Assembly: GCA_003952965.2 (NCBI GenBank)
Contig: CM025851.1
Location: 20,168,874 to 20,232,873 of the forward strand
Reading direction: 5' to 3'
DNA length: 64,000 bases
DNA from: Morella rubra
Taxonomy: Eukaryota; Streptophyta; Magnoliopsida; Fagales; Myricaceae
Every line of letters starts with the position of its first letter. The stretch's first letter is position 1. Positions 46,556 to 58,792 of the stretch are shown one piece after another. A model generated the notes under the pieces. The model had not been told where the DNA came from. It did no database searches and worked only from the letters and a program-made list of their open reading frames with translations. A program made the translations under genes and the position numbers.

Positions 46556-48513
46556 ATGTCCTTACCCACAGTTGAGCCACGGAAATTTGAGAGAGAGGCT
46601 GGAGGCGCAGGTAACGAATCAATGAAGGGAGTGAGAATTAAGGAGGAAGACACGGTAACATGCGCTGCCGGATCGTCGTCCTCTTCGTCTTCGAGCTTCT
46701 CACCGCAGCCAATGGAGGGGTTGAACGACATGGGTCCGCCTCCATTTCTCACTAAGACCTTTGAAATGGTGGAAGACCCATCGACAGACTCAGTTGTCTC
46801 GTGGAGCAGAGCTCGCAACAGCTTCATTGTTTGGGACTGTAACAAGTTCTCCACTACCCTTCTTCCTCGGTACTTCAAGCACAGTAACTTCTCCAGCTTC
46901 ATTCGCCAGCTCAATACTTATGTAAGTATTTCCCCCTAATAACAAAATTGTGATCCTTCTTGCATTCTTGTTGATAATTTTCGAGGAAATCTGGGTAGCT
47001 TTTTACCTTCACTAAATATGCGTTCTATGTTCGGTAATTCAGTAATTCAGCGGTTACTTAGTTCTCATTTGAGTGATCTTTTTATGTAGTTTCGTAACTT
47101 AAGTGATTTTGATGGCTTTTGATTTTCAACTTCGTATGGGCTTTCTCTAATTCAAATTTTAGTCTCTGTATTTGCAAAGTTTAAGTGCTTCATTGCCTGC
47201 TGCGATTGTGTCCCGTTGATGATTCTATGAATGCGTATGTCTTGTTTGCACTTGCCTTGATTTCCCTTTGCTGTTGGTTAATTAGTTCACTTGTTAATTA
47301 GGTTGATTCGCTAAATAGCAATACCCAATACGTGCTCTGTATCTTCTGTTTGATGGTTTGGAATCTATATCCCTTTTTTCTTGCTCTCCCCTCTTACGGT
47401 TTTAGAAAAATTTGGACCTGATCAACAACATCTTGGGATCTACATGTCCAATAGTAGTGCAAATCTGGTGTTTTCATTGATATGTTGAACCTTTCCTTGT
47501 TTCCCGTAATGAGATTTATTTTATTACTTATCGCGAAGACGATTTCTTCTGATCCGGGGGTTTCTATTCAATAGATATGACAAAGTTTTGTCCCAACGTT
47601 TTCCTTGGTTTTCTTAACTGTCATTTCGACGAGTTTCCAGGTTCTAAAATCTCTTTGCTGTCGTAATTGGATGCAGGGTTTCAGAAAGGTTGATCCTGAT
47701 CGATGGGAATTTGCAAATGAAGGGTTTCTTGGAGGGCAGAGGCATCTATTGAAGACCATCAAGAGGAGAAGACACGTTTCCCAAGGTATGCAACAACAAG
47801 GAGGAGGTGCGTGGGTTGAATTGGAACAATATTGCTTGGAAGGTGATCTTGAAAGATTAAAGAGAGACAGAGATTTGTTAATGGAAGAAGTTGTAAGGTT
47901 GAGACAGGGACAACAGAATTCGAGGGAACAAATCATAGCCATGGAAAATAGGTTACAAACCACGGAGAGGAAACAGCAACAGATAATGACTTTTCTGGCT
48001 AAAGCATTCCGTAATCCAACCTTTATCCAGAACTTTGCTCAGCGGAGGGAGTTGCGAGGTGCTGAAATTGGAAGAAAGCGGAGACTAACTGCAAGCCCAA
48101 GTGTGGAGGCTTTGGAAGAAGTGGTGTCAGTGGTGGCAGGAAGTGGCCTAGTTGTGGACTACAGAGGCCAAGACCAAGAAGAATTGGAAACTATGGAGTC
48201 AGACATAGAGACGTTTTTCTCAGCTGCTATGGATAATGAATCAAGCAGTGAAATAAAGTGCCCAACAGTAAGTTTGATGCCCACAACAAGTGGCGGCAAT
48301 TTGGATCTTGTTAATGAGACACTTTGGGAGGAACTACTGAATGAAGATGTAATTGCTGCCAATCCTGAGGAAGAAGCTGTGAGGGGTGACCAATCGGAAA
48401 TTGATGTGGAAGTGGAGGATTTGGTTGCAGAACCTGTCAATTGGGGTGAGTATCTGAAAGATCTTGTGGATCAAATGGGGTTATCTCAGGTCGAAGCCAT
48501 GACCAAACCCTAG
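46556..48513 (+). CDS. HSFA2: class A heat stress transcription factor, HsfA2-type (two exons)
   Basis: Exon 1 is 46556-46921 and exon 2 is 47677-48513, joined in phase 0 between the codons for Y and G of QLNTYGFRK, the position where plant Hsf genes carry their conserved intron. The product is 400 aa. The winged-helix DNA-binding domain spans about 60-154 ([10 protein letters not shown] ... [22 protein letters not shown]). A KRRR basic cluster follows, then the HR-A/B coiled coil (about 178-240) with the class A spacing. GRKRRL at 254-259 is the likely nuclear signal. Two AHA-type activation motifs are seen: [10 protein letters not shown] (298-307) and [10 protein letters not shown] (337-346). 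VEVEDLV..PVNW and the C-terminal [11 protein letters not shown], a probable export signal, point to HsfA2 rather than A6 or A7. The start is the first in-frame ATG. The 756-bp intron is GT-AG. No damage is seen. Expected role: trimeric nuclear activator of heat-shock genes. Confidence 0.88.
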
Positions 48514-49510
48514 GACGTTTTGACATTGGGGTTTTTTGTGTGTCGAATTGGTCCCTGCAAACCTACTCCTATAGCTCAAATTGCTAATCTAGAAGCTCCA
48601 GTTTGGTCATTTTGTCGATTTCCAACTTTTGTACTTTTGGGGTGTTAAGCAGATATGTGGTTTGTGATGTAGCAGGGACGGTCAGAGCTGCAAAGAGACC
48701 AACCCATTTCCCTCTTCTGTATCCTTACTGCTGATCAAATCTTTGGAATATTTTTTTCGTTCTGCTGCTCAGTGAATCTGTTCGATGCTTTTGTCATTGA
48801 TGTTCTGTTTTCTACGTGCAGGCGGACTAACCGGCTGAAGTTACCTGAGAAGGGACATCATTCAGTGACTCTACTCCAAAGCTTTGGCTTCAGTCTGTGC
48901 CATATAGATTAGCTGATCCTGCTAAACTTTTGTACTTTACATTCCTTATTCATTGAACTTGATCAATGTATAACAGCAGCATCTAGAACTTATATCAAAT
49001 TGTATTTTTCTTTTTTTGCTTTCTTACTGCATTCAAAAACTTACTGGTTGTAGAAAACAGAGTGTGGGAGGAAAGAAAGAAAGAAGAAGAGAAGAAGAAA
49101 AGCATATAGAAATTATATCAAATTGTATTTTTCTTTTTTTTGCTTTCTGACTGAATTCAAAAACAGAGTAGGAAGAAAGAAAGAAAGAAAAAGAATGAAA
49201 AAAAGAAGAAGCAATTTGGACAGAGAGCAGAGTTGTGAAATTGATTGACTGTACTGTATTCTTCCTCTTGTTCTCTCTTTCTTTGCTGATTGATTGCATT
49301 CAATTGAATAGAATTGTCCGGCGCGTAGGAAAAAAGAAAAAAAAGAAAAGGAAAAAAAAGAATAGAATTTTCCGGCAGGTTGATTTTTTTTACAGAGAAT
49401 TCTCTTCCTTTTTTAATCAAGACATTCCTCCTTTTATGCCACGAGAACTGTAAAAAACAGGCCAAGGCAAAGAAACAAGACACTTGTATGGAGGGTCGAA
49501 CCCAACCCTT
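48514..49510. other. HSF 3' UTR and downstream direct repeats
   Basis: After the stop codon comes T-rich 3' UTR, probably to about 48960. Then a segment with TATATCAAATTGTATTTTTC at 48994 is repeated at 49115 (period about 121 bp), each followed by GAAAGAAAGAA runs. A third, weaker AATAGAATT..TCCGGC duplication lies at 49310 and 49360. Confidence 0.5.
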
Positions 49511-49860
49511 CAAACAACCAAAATCAATTTCAGTATCCTAGCAGCAGCCCGACAAGCAAGATGGTGTGCGTCTAACATGCTTAATTTTCCAATCATTCAT
49601 ATAATTTAGCAGCCCTCTGATCTCTCCCATAGTATCATGAATTTTCTACTCAACACGTTTAAGAAAAGAATGTACCACATTTACCAACACTTGGAATCTC
49701 CCTTCAAAATTATCTCTATATCCATACCACCGAGCCTCCAGTACTCCTTATTTCGCTGCAGCAGCTGCCGCTTGAATCGGTTCCATATTAGCCATTGTAG
49801 TTGCCATGACTCCTCGAAAATTCCCATGATTGTCCGTTAGCACCAGCGACGCCACGTGAA
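49510..49860 (-). pseudogene. RNase H-like (RVT_3) domain fragment, LINE-derived
   Basis: On the minus strand it reads LTDNHGNFRGVMA.., then EIRGLLNYMNDWKIKHVRRT, followed in a shifted frame by HLACRAAARILK. These match the end of the RNase H-like domain found in plant LINE polyproteins and in their free-standing relatives. Two stop codons and one frameshift show it is dead. No tail, A-run or target duplication was found, so it is a truncated remnant. Confidence 0.5.
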
Positions 49861-50000
49861 AGAATCTCGCACCGTAGTTTCCACATTGATCCTAATGAAC
49901 GGGGGATACTAATTCACTCGTGGACCATCCTCAAGCTTCTGTTTTTCACACCTCCACATGCTCTGCCCAAACCTTCTTCACCTTGTTCGCCTGTTCTAAC

Positions 50001-50149
50001 TATTAGAGGAGAATCCGGATATGTTGATAGTGAGGATTCTTCACAATTGTAGCACTTTCAAATTCAAATTGTAATTAATATATAGCCGTTTCTTATTTGT
50101 ATATTCAATTATATATTTCAATTTCCTCGCTTGAGGCATTACTTTCACA
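50001..50149 (+). repeat. 5' LTR of the Ale-like copia element
   Basis: 149 bp from TATTAGAGG to TTTCACA, then the primer-binding site. It is shorter than the 3' LTR, which has an extra TTATTTCATT-type repeat and a short insertion. Confidence 0.8.
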
Positions 50150-51669
50150 TGGTATCGGAGCCCTTCGGTTAAACACCTTTTCTTTCACGATTCTTTGTTC
50201 TTCTTTTTTTTCTCTTCTATGGCCGACTTTAGCTCGAACCTGCTTCCGCTCAACACGATGGTTCATATGGTGACCATCAAACTCATTGCTACAAATTACC
50301 TCCTGTGGCGTAGTCAGTTCGTTCCTTTACTGGAAAAGTCAGGATCTCATGGTGTTTTTGGATGGGTTTTCTTATGCTCCAGCCACTCACGTTGGCGATG
50401 ATGCTGCCCAAATCCCCAATCCTGCTTACAAGAAATGGCGTGCACAGGACAGGATGCTTCTTAGCCTCATTTATGCTTCTCTTACAGAGGAATGTATGGC
50501 CGAGGTTGTTAATGCTTCTACTGCTCGTGATGCTTGGTTGACACTTGAAGCATCATTTTCTCACAGCTCCAAGTCCCGGGAAATGCAATTGAAGGATGAG
50601 CTTCAGTTGATGCAACGTGGATCTCGCAGCGTCATTGAATATTCTCGTTCCTTTCGTTCCCTTTGTGATCAACTCAGTGCGATTGGCAAACCGGTTGATG
50701 ACACTGATAAGATTCACTAGTTTCTTCATGGTCTTGGTTCAAAATTCAAAATTTTTTCGACATCTATGCTATCTCAGATGCGGTTGCCTTCCTTTGCCAA
50801 TCTGGTTCCGAAAGCTCTCAGCCATGAGCTTTTCTCTCAATCGCTTATCGAAATTCTTCACAATCGGCCTTCGTCGCACATCGTCGCTCTTCTGCTCACA
50901 TGTCTGGGCGCAACAAGCAGACCCATTCAGCACCACATTCGACTACTTCTACAAGAGGTTCTAATGTTGTTTGCCAATGGTGCGGCAAAGACAAGCACAC
51001 TGCCAAGAAATGTTACAAACTTGGCCGATTGCTCAAAAAGGCTAAGGCTGGTGATCTTATTGAAGCCTTCGCTGCTACGTCACTAGCCGACCCTACTAAT
51101 TCCGAATGGTACACGGATACAACCGCCACTTCGCATATGACAAATGATGCTGCGGTTCTTGACAATTCCGTCCCTTACAATGGTAATCAACGGGTGTTTT
51201 TTGGTAACATTAACTCTTTGCCTATATCTCGTCTTGGTTCTATCTCATCCATTGTTGCTTCCAAATCCTTACACTTGTCCAATGTTCTCTTAGTTCCGGG
51301 TATTTCTAAAAATCTTTTGTCTATCGTAAGCTTACTCATGAGAATAATTGTATCGTGATTTTTTCCTCTCCTGGATTTACTATACAGGATCTGGCAACAA
51401 GAACGGTGGTGGGAACCGGCCAATGTGAAAAAGGACTTTACGTTCTTGACCATGCCCATGCAAATTTTTTGTCTAAAATTTCCACTTGTACTTCCCGAGC
51501 TACCCCTGTCAATTGGCGTGCACGTTTAGGACATCCCTCATCTCGCATTGTTTCCTCTTTAAATAAGGATGGCGTTATTACTTTTTCAAATAAGAGCAAA
51601 TTTGATTCTACACCATGCTTTGGTTGTTAATTGGGAAAAAGTCATCGTTTATCTTTCTCTACTTTAGCA

Positions 51670-51888
51670 GCATGTTCGTTTTCGTGAAATTTTTAGAATT
51701 TGAATCCAACTCTCTAAAATTACAATTCCAATATTACTTTTACATAATTACCAATACAACTCAACATTACTTTTTTTTACAAACATCAATATTACTCAAC
51801 AACTTCTACACAAATATCAATAAAACTCTAACATCACCTAAATATTCACACCATACTTAAAATTCTTAAAATTTTACCAAAACGAACA
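51670..51888. mobile_element. ~220-bp MITE inside the copia integrase region
   Basis: CATGTTCGTTTTCGTGAAAT at the left and ..TTTTACCAAAACGAACATG at the right form inverted ends of about 20 bp around AT-rich DNA. Copia homology stops and resumes around it. The target duplication is ambiguous (possibly 3 bp), so hAT and Harbinger origins remain open. Confidence 0.55.
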
Positions 51889-53666
51889 TGTCCTAGATCA
51901 ACGTTGCTCTTTCTTATTTGAAAGATTACATTGCAATTTATGGGGTCCTTCACCCATTACATCCCCTTCCGGTTATAGATATTATTGTGTTTTCATTGAC
52001 AACTTTTATCGCTTTAGTTGGATTTTCCCTTTAAAGCTTAAGTCTAATTTCTATAATATCTTTGTCCGGTTTTCTCATTATGTCAATACTCAATTTGACT
52101 GCAAAATTAAATCCTTTCAATGTGATGGTGGAACCAAATTTACAAGTAACAAATTTACTTCTTTCCTTCACGAGTCTGGTATAGTTCAGCGCATTGCTTG
52201 TCCTTATACTCCGAATCAAAACGGAATTGCTGAGAGAAAACATCGACACGTCACCGAAACAGGTCTCACCCTTATGTTTCATTCTAATGTGCCTTTACAT
52301 CTTTGGGTTGAGTCCTTTTCCACAGCTTGTTATCTCACCAATCGCCTCCCATCACCGGTTCTTGGTGGCCAGACTCCTTATGAAATTTTGTATGGTAAAC
52401 CTCCTTGTTATTCTTTCCTTCGCACTTTTGGTCGTTTATGTTTTCCCTATCTACGAGACTACATGCCTAATAAATTGTCACCTCGTTCCATTATTTGTGT
52501 CTTTTTAGGCTCTAGTTCTCTCCATAAAGGTTTTCGGTGTTTCGATAAAACAACTAACCGAGTTTATATTTCTCGTCATGTGCAATTTTTTGAGGATCAT
52601 TTCCCTTATGTTAGTTTTGGTGATCCCTCTTTGAATAACATTGATTATGTTACTTTCATTGACCCTCTTGACAACTCTCTGCCTTGTGAGAGTTCTTTGC
52701 CTATAGGTATGTCTTCCACTCATCACGGGGCACCTTCATTTTATGCACCTTGCACTGATTCCAGTGGCACCATGCTGCCATTCACTTTGCCTCCACCAGT
52801 TACGATGTCTTTTGCGTCCGCTGTCTCCTCACAGCCTGATTTACCCGTGATGCATAAGGAAGTCATACCATCCATATCTCCTTCAGCTTCTCAACCAAGT
52901 GCCTCTACGCACCCAATGATCACTTGCGCAAAGGACGATATTGTTAAGCCTCGTACAATTCATTCGTTAATTGCTTTGTCAGTTTTTGCATGGTTTCAGG
53001 CTCATCTTGTTGTTAAAGAGCCGCGGGGTTTTAAGTCTGCTGTCAAGCATCCCGAATGGCTCTTTGCTATGAATGATGAAATCTCAGCACTACAATAAAA
53101 TAAGACATGGCATTTGGTACCTCGTCCATCAGATCATAATGTTGTGGGCTGCATATGGATATTCAAAACCAAGCTTTGAGTTGATGGTTCTATTGAGCAT
53201 CATAAAACTCGTCTTGTGGCACAAGGCTTTTCTTAGAAGCATGGCTTAGATTTTGCAGGGACATTTAGTCCTATTGTTCGCCTTGCTAGTGTTCGGATTA
53301 TCTTATCTCTTGCTGCTATGAATCATTGGCCTCTTTGTCAACTTGACGTCAAAAATGCATTTCTACATGATTTTCTTTTAGATGAAGTCTACATGGAACA
53401 ACCTCTCGGCTATATGGATCCACAATATCCAAACCATGTCTGTCGCTTGCAGCGTGCTCTCTATGGCCTTAAACAAGCTCCACGGGCTTGGTTTCAGCGT
53501 CTCAGCAATTTTTTGCTTGGTCTTGGATTTCTTGCGAGTCGAGCATACTCGTTATTCTTTGTCTACAATGGTCCTCATGAAGTTATTTATCTTCTCCTGT
53601 ACATTGATGATATGGTGATTACTGGTAAAAGCTCTACTATGCTTCGTACTCTCATCGATCGCCTAA

Positions 53667-54817
53667 CCACATAATTTTCTATGAAAGATCTTGGTGATCT
53701 CCATTATTTTCTGGGCATTGAGGTGATTCACAATGAAAAAGGGATTTTTCTTAGCCAAGCTAAGTATGCTACTGATCTTTTGTCTCGTGTTAACATGGTG
53801 GATTGTAAACCTATTTCTACTCCTTTTCTGGTAGGTTCTCATCTTACAACAATTGGTTCGGCCTATTTCGATGCAACTCCTTTTCGATCTCTTGTTGGTG
53901 CTTTGCAATATTTGACACTTACACGACCAAATCTCTCCAACAGTGTTAACTCTATCTGTCAATATATGCATGCTCCGACTATTGATTATTTTCGTGCCTT
54001 AAAGCGCATTCTTTGATATGTTAAAGGCACCTATCACTATGGATTACAGCTTTCATGTCACCCATGCTCCACTTTAATTGGATACTCAGATGTAGATTGG
54101 GCGGGTTGTCCAAACACTCGTCGTTCTACTACTGGTTTTGCTGTTTACTTCAATCGAAATTTAATTTCTTGGTGTTCTAAAAAGTAAACCACCGTAGCAC
54201 GTTCGATATGTGCTGAAGGCTGAGTATTGCAATGCTCTTGCAACTGTGGCTGCTGTAGCTCTCACTGGTACACGATTCCACATAATTTTCTATGAAAGAT
54301 CTTGGTGATCTCCATTATTTTCTGGGCATTGAGGTGATTCACAATGAAAAAGGGATTTTTCTTAGCCAAGCTAAGTATGCTACTGATCTTTTGTCTCGTG
54401 TTAACATGGTGGATTGTAAACCTATTTCTACTCCTTTTCTGGTAGGTTCTCATCTTACAACAATTGGTTCGGCCTATTTCGATGCAACTCCTTTTCGATC
54501 TCTTGTTGGTGCTTTGCAATATTTGACACTTACACGACCAAATCTCTCCAACAGTGTTAACTCTATCTGTCAATATATGCATGCTCCGACTATTGATTAT
54601 TTTCGTGCCTTAAAGCGCATTCTTTGATATGTTAAAGGCACCTATCACTATGGATTACAGCTTTCATGTCACCCATGCTCCACTTTAATTGGATACTCAG
54701 ATGTAGATTGGGCGGGTTGTCCAAACACTCGTCGTTCTACTACTGGTTTTGCTGTTTACTTCAATCGAAATTTAATTTCTTGGTGTTCTAAAAAGTAAAC
54801 CACCGTAGCACGTTCGA
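53667..54817 (+). repeat. 611-bp tandem repeat within the copia reverse transcriptase/RNase H region
   Basis: Positions 53667-54206 and 54278-54817 read as identical for about 540 bp. The joining segment 54207-54277 looks like an indel-noisy version of 54818-54890. Perfect copies with a noisy seam suggest an assembly overlap or a very recent duplication. Confidence 0.75.
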
Positions 54818-55175
54818 GTGCTGAAGCTGAGTATTGTGCTCTTGCAACTGTGGCTGCTGAGCTCTCATGGACACTTCAACTTTTTAGAGAGCTTCATATT
54901 AAACTTCACTCCCCTCCTCAATTACTCTATGATAACAATAGTGCTATCTTTATTGTCTCAAATTCGGTCACCAAATCTGGTTCCAAACATATTGACATTG
55001 ATTACCATTTTGTGAGGGAGCTTGTGGCTCAAAAAGTTCTATGTCTTGGCTTTTTTCCTTCCCAATTACAATTGGTCGATGTTTTTCCTAAAGGAGTAGC
55101 AAAGCTGCAGTATCTCTTGGTTCGTTCCAAGTTGTGCGTGTTTCCTCACACCACCACGCCAACTTTGAGGGGGGA

Positions 55176-55347
55176 TATTAAAGGAGAATCTAGATATGTT
55201 GATATTGAGGATTCTCTACAATCGTAACACTTTCAAATTCAAATTGTAATTAATGTATAACTGTTTCTTATTTCATTTCTTATTTGTATATTCAATCATA
55301 TAAATCAATTTCCTCATAGCATTTACGCTTAAGGCATTGCTTTCACA
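55176..55347 (+). repeat. 3' LTR of the Ale-like copia element
   Basis: 172 bp from TATTAAAGG to TTTCACA, preceded by a polypurine tract and followed by the CTAAC duplication. It differs from the 5' LTR at around a dozen sites, suggesting an insertion that is not recent. Confidence 0.8.
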
Positions 55348-56376
55348 CTAACATTCCCATTTGAATCCCATTGTGTTGACTCAAGATCTGGTTCAGGCGA
55401 AGCAAATCAATCGACACTGTTGCAAAAAGTTGAACTTGTGTGTTTCCTTCAAGGGTATGACTAACAAACTAGATGTTGAGCACAAAAACGAAATACAAAG
55501 CATACAGACTAATATTTAACATGGTTCAGCAAATGCCTACCTTCATGGAAGAGAGAAACTTTGATTTCACCAAAAAACCAAATTTGCAATTCTTTCAACT
55601 CTCTCTCACTGTAGCACCTCTCCCTCACACTTTTCCTATCGTCGCAATCTGTTCCTCTCTTTCTCTCACCACTCCCATTGATTTATATAGGGGAAGAGAA
55701 GAATGTGAAATAAATCACCATTGTTAAAATTTGCAGCTACATGCAAATCTTGCTAGGCTACTGCATTTATGAGCCAAGATTTTCTGGCTGCAAATCTTGA
55801 CTTAAGTATGGAATCTACAATTCCTCCTTCTATACCCATAAGAGGAGAACATATCTGAACATTATTAATTGGAAGTGTCCATCCCAGTTATGTGTCTACA
55901 TAGCTCGAGCTTCTCACTAGTGTCCACCTTTGTTAACATGTCGACTGAATTCTCTTTTGTGTGGATTTTCACAAGCTTCAATAGTTGTTGCTCCATCACC
56001 TTACATATCCAATGATAGTGAATGCCAATATGTTCTATGCGGGAATGGTACATTAAATTCTTGCTCAAGTCCAGAGTACTCTGACTATCACAATATACCT
56101 TGTATTCCTTCTAACTAATTCCCAACTCTTGGAGAAACTGCTTTAATTACAACATTTCCTTCCTAGCTTCTGCTACAACAATATATTCTGCTTATATTCA
56201 CAGCTCTTGATTAGCTCTCTTGAAACACAAGCAGATCTTCAATGTACCCTTTAGGTATTTGAGAATCCCCTTGACCACTTCCTAGTGTTTATTTCCTGGG
56301 TTGGAAAGAAAAGACTCACGACTCCCACAACGTGAACAATGTCAAGTCTCATACACACCATTGTGTACATAAGACT

Positions 56377-57670
56377 TGTTGGCCCAAGGTAGATCTTGAG
56401 CTATCTAACTTGATTTTGATAGAATAACAAATGACAAAACGCTTTGGAGTATTTTTAGGATACGTGGTTGTCAATCAACTATTCAATCAAGAGTACTCAA
56501 TTGTATTTAAATTTTATCGTTAATTCTTTATGCCTTATATTTGATTTAAACACATAGCTTGCACTAAACTATGATATTTTTTATTGTAGGAGTTTTAATA
56601 TTGATATGAAAAAGTTTGGATATTAAAAAGCACTGAAAAACTTTATTTGCCAAGATGGTGTCGACACATGGTTGACAATGTGTCCACACATAGAACATAA
56701 GACAGATTGTCATTTCGATGGTGTCGACACATGGGAAGCAAAGTGTCGACACATGTGAAATGATGTCGACACATGGTGAAGGAAGTGTCGACACATGTCA
56801 TAAGCACCTGCGAGCTAGTTCCAGACTCGATGAAGGTGTCGACACATAGGCATGTATGTGTGGACACATGTTGCGGAAACTCTATTTTTAAAACGACATC
56901 TCGGCACGCGAATCAATACATCATGACACTTAGGGCACCTTTCCAACATTCCAAAAAGGCTCTGGACCCCTTAAGACTGAAGACCTATAAAGGGAACCTT
57001 ATGGAGAGAGAAAAGAAGACTTTTGCACACCTTTTGCCTTTCTACATCATCATTGATGACCTAGCCTCCAAAAAGTGAGAGAAAAGAGCAAAAGACAAAG
57101 GCTGTGCGTTTTCCAAGAGATCTGGTCTGTCATTGTAGTCATCCCTATCAGATTTTGTCTTGTAGCCATTTATTGAGTTTTGTTTTACTGATTTGGCTTT
57201 GAGAGCTATCGTTTATTCATTCATATCTTTAACTTTTGAAAACCTTTGAGTGTAGGATATAGTTGGGTCTACTCATAAGGATAGAAGAAATCTTATAGGC
57301 TTTGAGATTTGTGACGAGTTGAAGAGTGAGCTTAGAAAAACTCTTGTAACGGTTACTTAGCACCCGAAAGCTAAGTTGTAGACACTATTGGATTATAGTG
57401 GAGAAGCCCAGGAAGGCAATAACCTTGGGGTGGACGTAGGCAAGTCTTGGCCGAACCACTTAAAAATAACGTCGTTATCTCCCTTCCCTACTCTTTACAT
57501 TATAGCTATAATTTATTGTTTATCTTTGGCCTTAGCATTAAACATATTCAGATATGCATTTTTATTCGTTAGAAAATGAGTATTTTTCAGATATGAGTTT
57601 TTATCAAAAAGAGGCTAAATTTTTGATAAACCTAATTCACCCTACTCTTGGGTTGATATTTGGACTCACA
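56377..57670 (+). mobile_element. solo LTR, 1294 bp, copia type, duplication AGACT
   Basis: Starts TGTTGGCCCAAGG, ends TTTGGACTCACA, with perfect 5-bp flanks AGACT at 56372-56376 and 57671-57675. The interrupted copia coding sequence stops and resumes exactly at these repeats. Orientation is set by TATA-like CCTATAAAGG at about 56980 and by a downstream GTGGACGTAGGCAAG..GCCGAACCAC phrase, which I associate with SIRE/Angela-type copia LTRs. Upstream of the TATA lies an array of TGTCGACACAT palindromes. Confidence 0.82.
56659..56869 (+). promoter_or_regulatory. array of eight TGTCGACACAT boxes in four 22-bp-spaced pairs
   Basis: Boxes start at 56659, 56681, 56722, 56744, 56764, 56786, 56837 and 56859. 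Six are exact TGTCGACACAT and two (56681, 56859) vary by one base in the centre. Each odd-even pair is separated by exactly 22 bp, two helical turns. All are in the same orientation and stand 110-320 bp before the TATA-like site. This has the form of an LTR enhancer for a protein that binds as paired dimers. Confidence 0.6.
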
Positions 57671-58792
57671 AGACTACTAACAACTGAAGAGTAAACGATT
57701 GCAACCATCTCTTCAATCTTTTCACTCGATGAGGGACAATTACTCTTGCTAAATTTAAAATGACTAGTTAGTGTGTTACTAATTGGCTTAGCACTTCCCA
57801 TGTTGAACCTTTTGATTACTTGATTAACATATCTTTCTTGTAACAACCACAACTTCTTAGTTTTCCTGTTACGAATAATCTTCATGCCCAATATCTGTTG
57901 GGTTGGTCCTAAGTCCTTCATATCAAAGAACTTGGAGAGATTCATTTTCAACTTGTTGATTATGGATGCATTTTACCGACTATCAACATATCATATAAAG
58001 CAACACAATCACAAAATTACCATCCGAGAATTTGGGAATGACCATACGCTGTTCCGCAGTAGTTCTTCTGTAGCCATGAACCACCACAAATGAGTCAAAC
58101 TTTCTATACCACTGTCTTGGAGCCTATTTAAGACCGTATAGACTATTCTTTAACTTGAAAACCAAGTTCCTTCCCAAGAACTTCAAAATTTTTTGGCTAC
58201 TCCATGTATATCTTTTTTTAGAAACCTCTACAAAGAAATGTTGTCTTCACATCCATTTGTTCAAATTCCATGTAATCAGAGTATAATTCAAATTAAGGTC
58301 ATCTTCACTACATATGAGAATATCTCATCAAAGTCAACTACTTTCTTTTGTTGAAAAACTTTGACGACCAAATGAGCTTTGTACTTTACCTATTTGTCAT
58401 TGTTCTTTAGTTTGAATACATATTTATTCTTTAGTGCATTATTGCCCTTCGAGAGCTTCACCAACTCATATGTTTGATTCTTCTAAAAGGAACCTATCTC
58501 TTCTTGGATAGCTCAAATCCTTCTGTCTTTATCTATATGAGTTCTTGCTTCATGAAATTTTTTTGGCTCTCCCTCATCAGTAAAAATAATATGATTTGAT
58601 TTTAGATATCTTTGTAATGGAATCAGTAATTGGTCTCTCAAGAATCTGATCTGTTGAGGCTCATCAACTAGAGGAAGTTGCTCATAATTTGATTGTTGTG
58701 ATGATTTAGCAGCTTTTGGTAGAGTGGGTACTTACTCCCTTTACTCAACACCTTCATCATCACCTTTTTCTTATGTTTCTAGGAATCCTTTC

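Larger units (their letters stand above)
50001..55347 (+). mobile_element. copia element, Ale/Retrofit-like, duplication CTAAC
   Basis: The 5' LTR is 50001-50149 (149 bp) and the 3' LTR 55176-55347 (172 bp). Perfect flanks CTAAC stand at 49996-50000 and 55348-55352. The primer site TGGTATCGGAGCC at 50150 fits initiator tRNA-Met, and the polypurine run GAGGGGGGA lies before 55176. Parts in order: gag from about 50220 with a UBN2-type domain and a CWCGKDKHTAKKCY-type zinc knuckle (50990), protease (about 51110), integrase (51480-52550), reverse transcriptase (53150-54000) and RNase H (to about 55100). It is broken at several points (more than five). It carries a MITE at about 51670-51888 and an internal 611-bp tandem repeat. 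The short LTRs and size suit the Ale lineage. Confidence 0.88.
55360..58790 (-). mobile_element. copia relic (Tnt1-like type), minus strand, split by a solo LTR
   Basis: Reverse transcriptase is on the minus strand from about 58790 to 57676 (..KFFDMKDLGPTQQILGMKI.., RFNMGSAKPISNT). The RNase H end runs from about 56371 to 55865 (KNLMYHSRIEHIGIHYHW, HTKENSVDMLTK). A polypurine run near 55825 is followed by a probable 3' LTR reaching toward 55360. A 1294-bp solo LTR interrupts it, and a hAT end cuts its upper side at 58793. There is no 5' LTR, gag or integrase here. It has many breaks and is old. Confidence 0.72.

Noticed and set aside
46519-46914. 131-codon minus-strand frame
   Set aside because: Antisense to the Hsf DNA-binding domain exon.
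47568-47963. 131-codon minus-strand frame
   Set aside because: Antisense to Hsf exon 2 and part of the intron.
50150-50163. TGGTATCGGAGCC as a tRNA gene part
   Set aside because: It is the retroelement primer-binding site right after an LTR; no tRNA cloverleaf surrounds it.
56659-56869. Repeated palindromes as CRISPR repeats
   Set aside because: Repeat unit only 11 bp, spacers short and variable, in a plant LTR.
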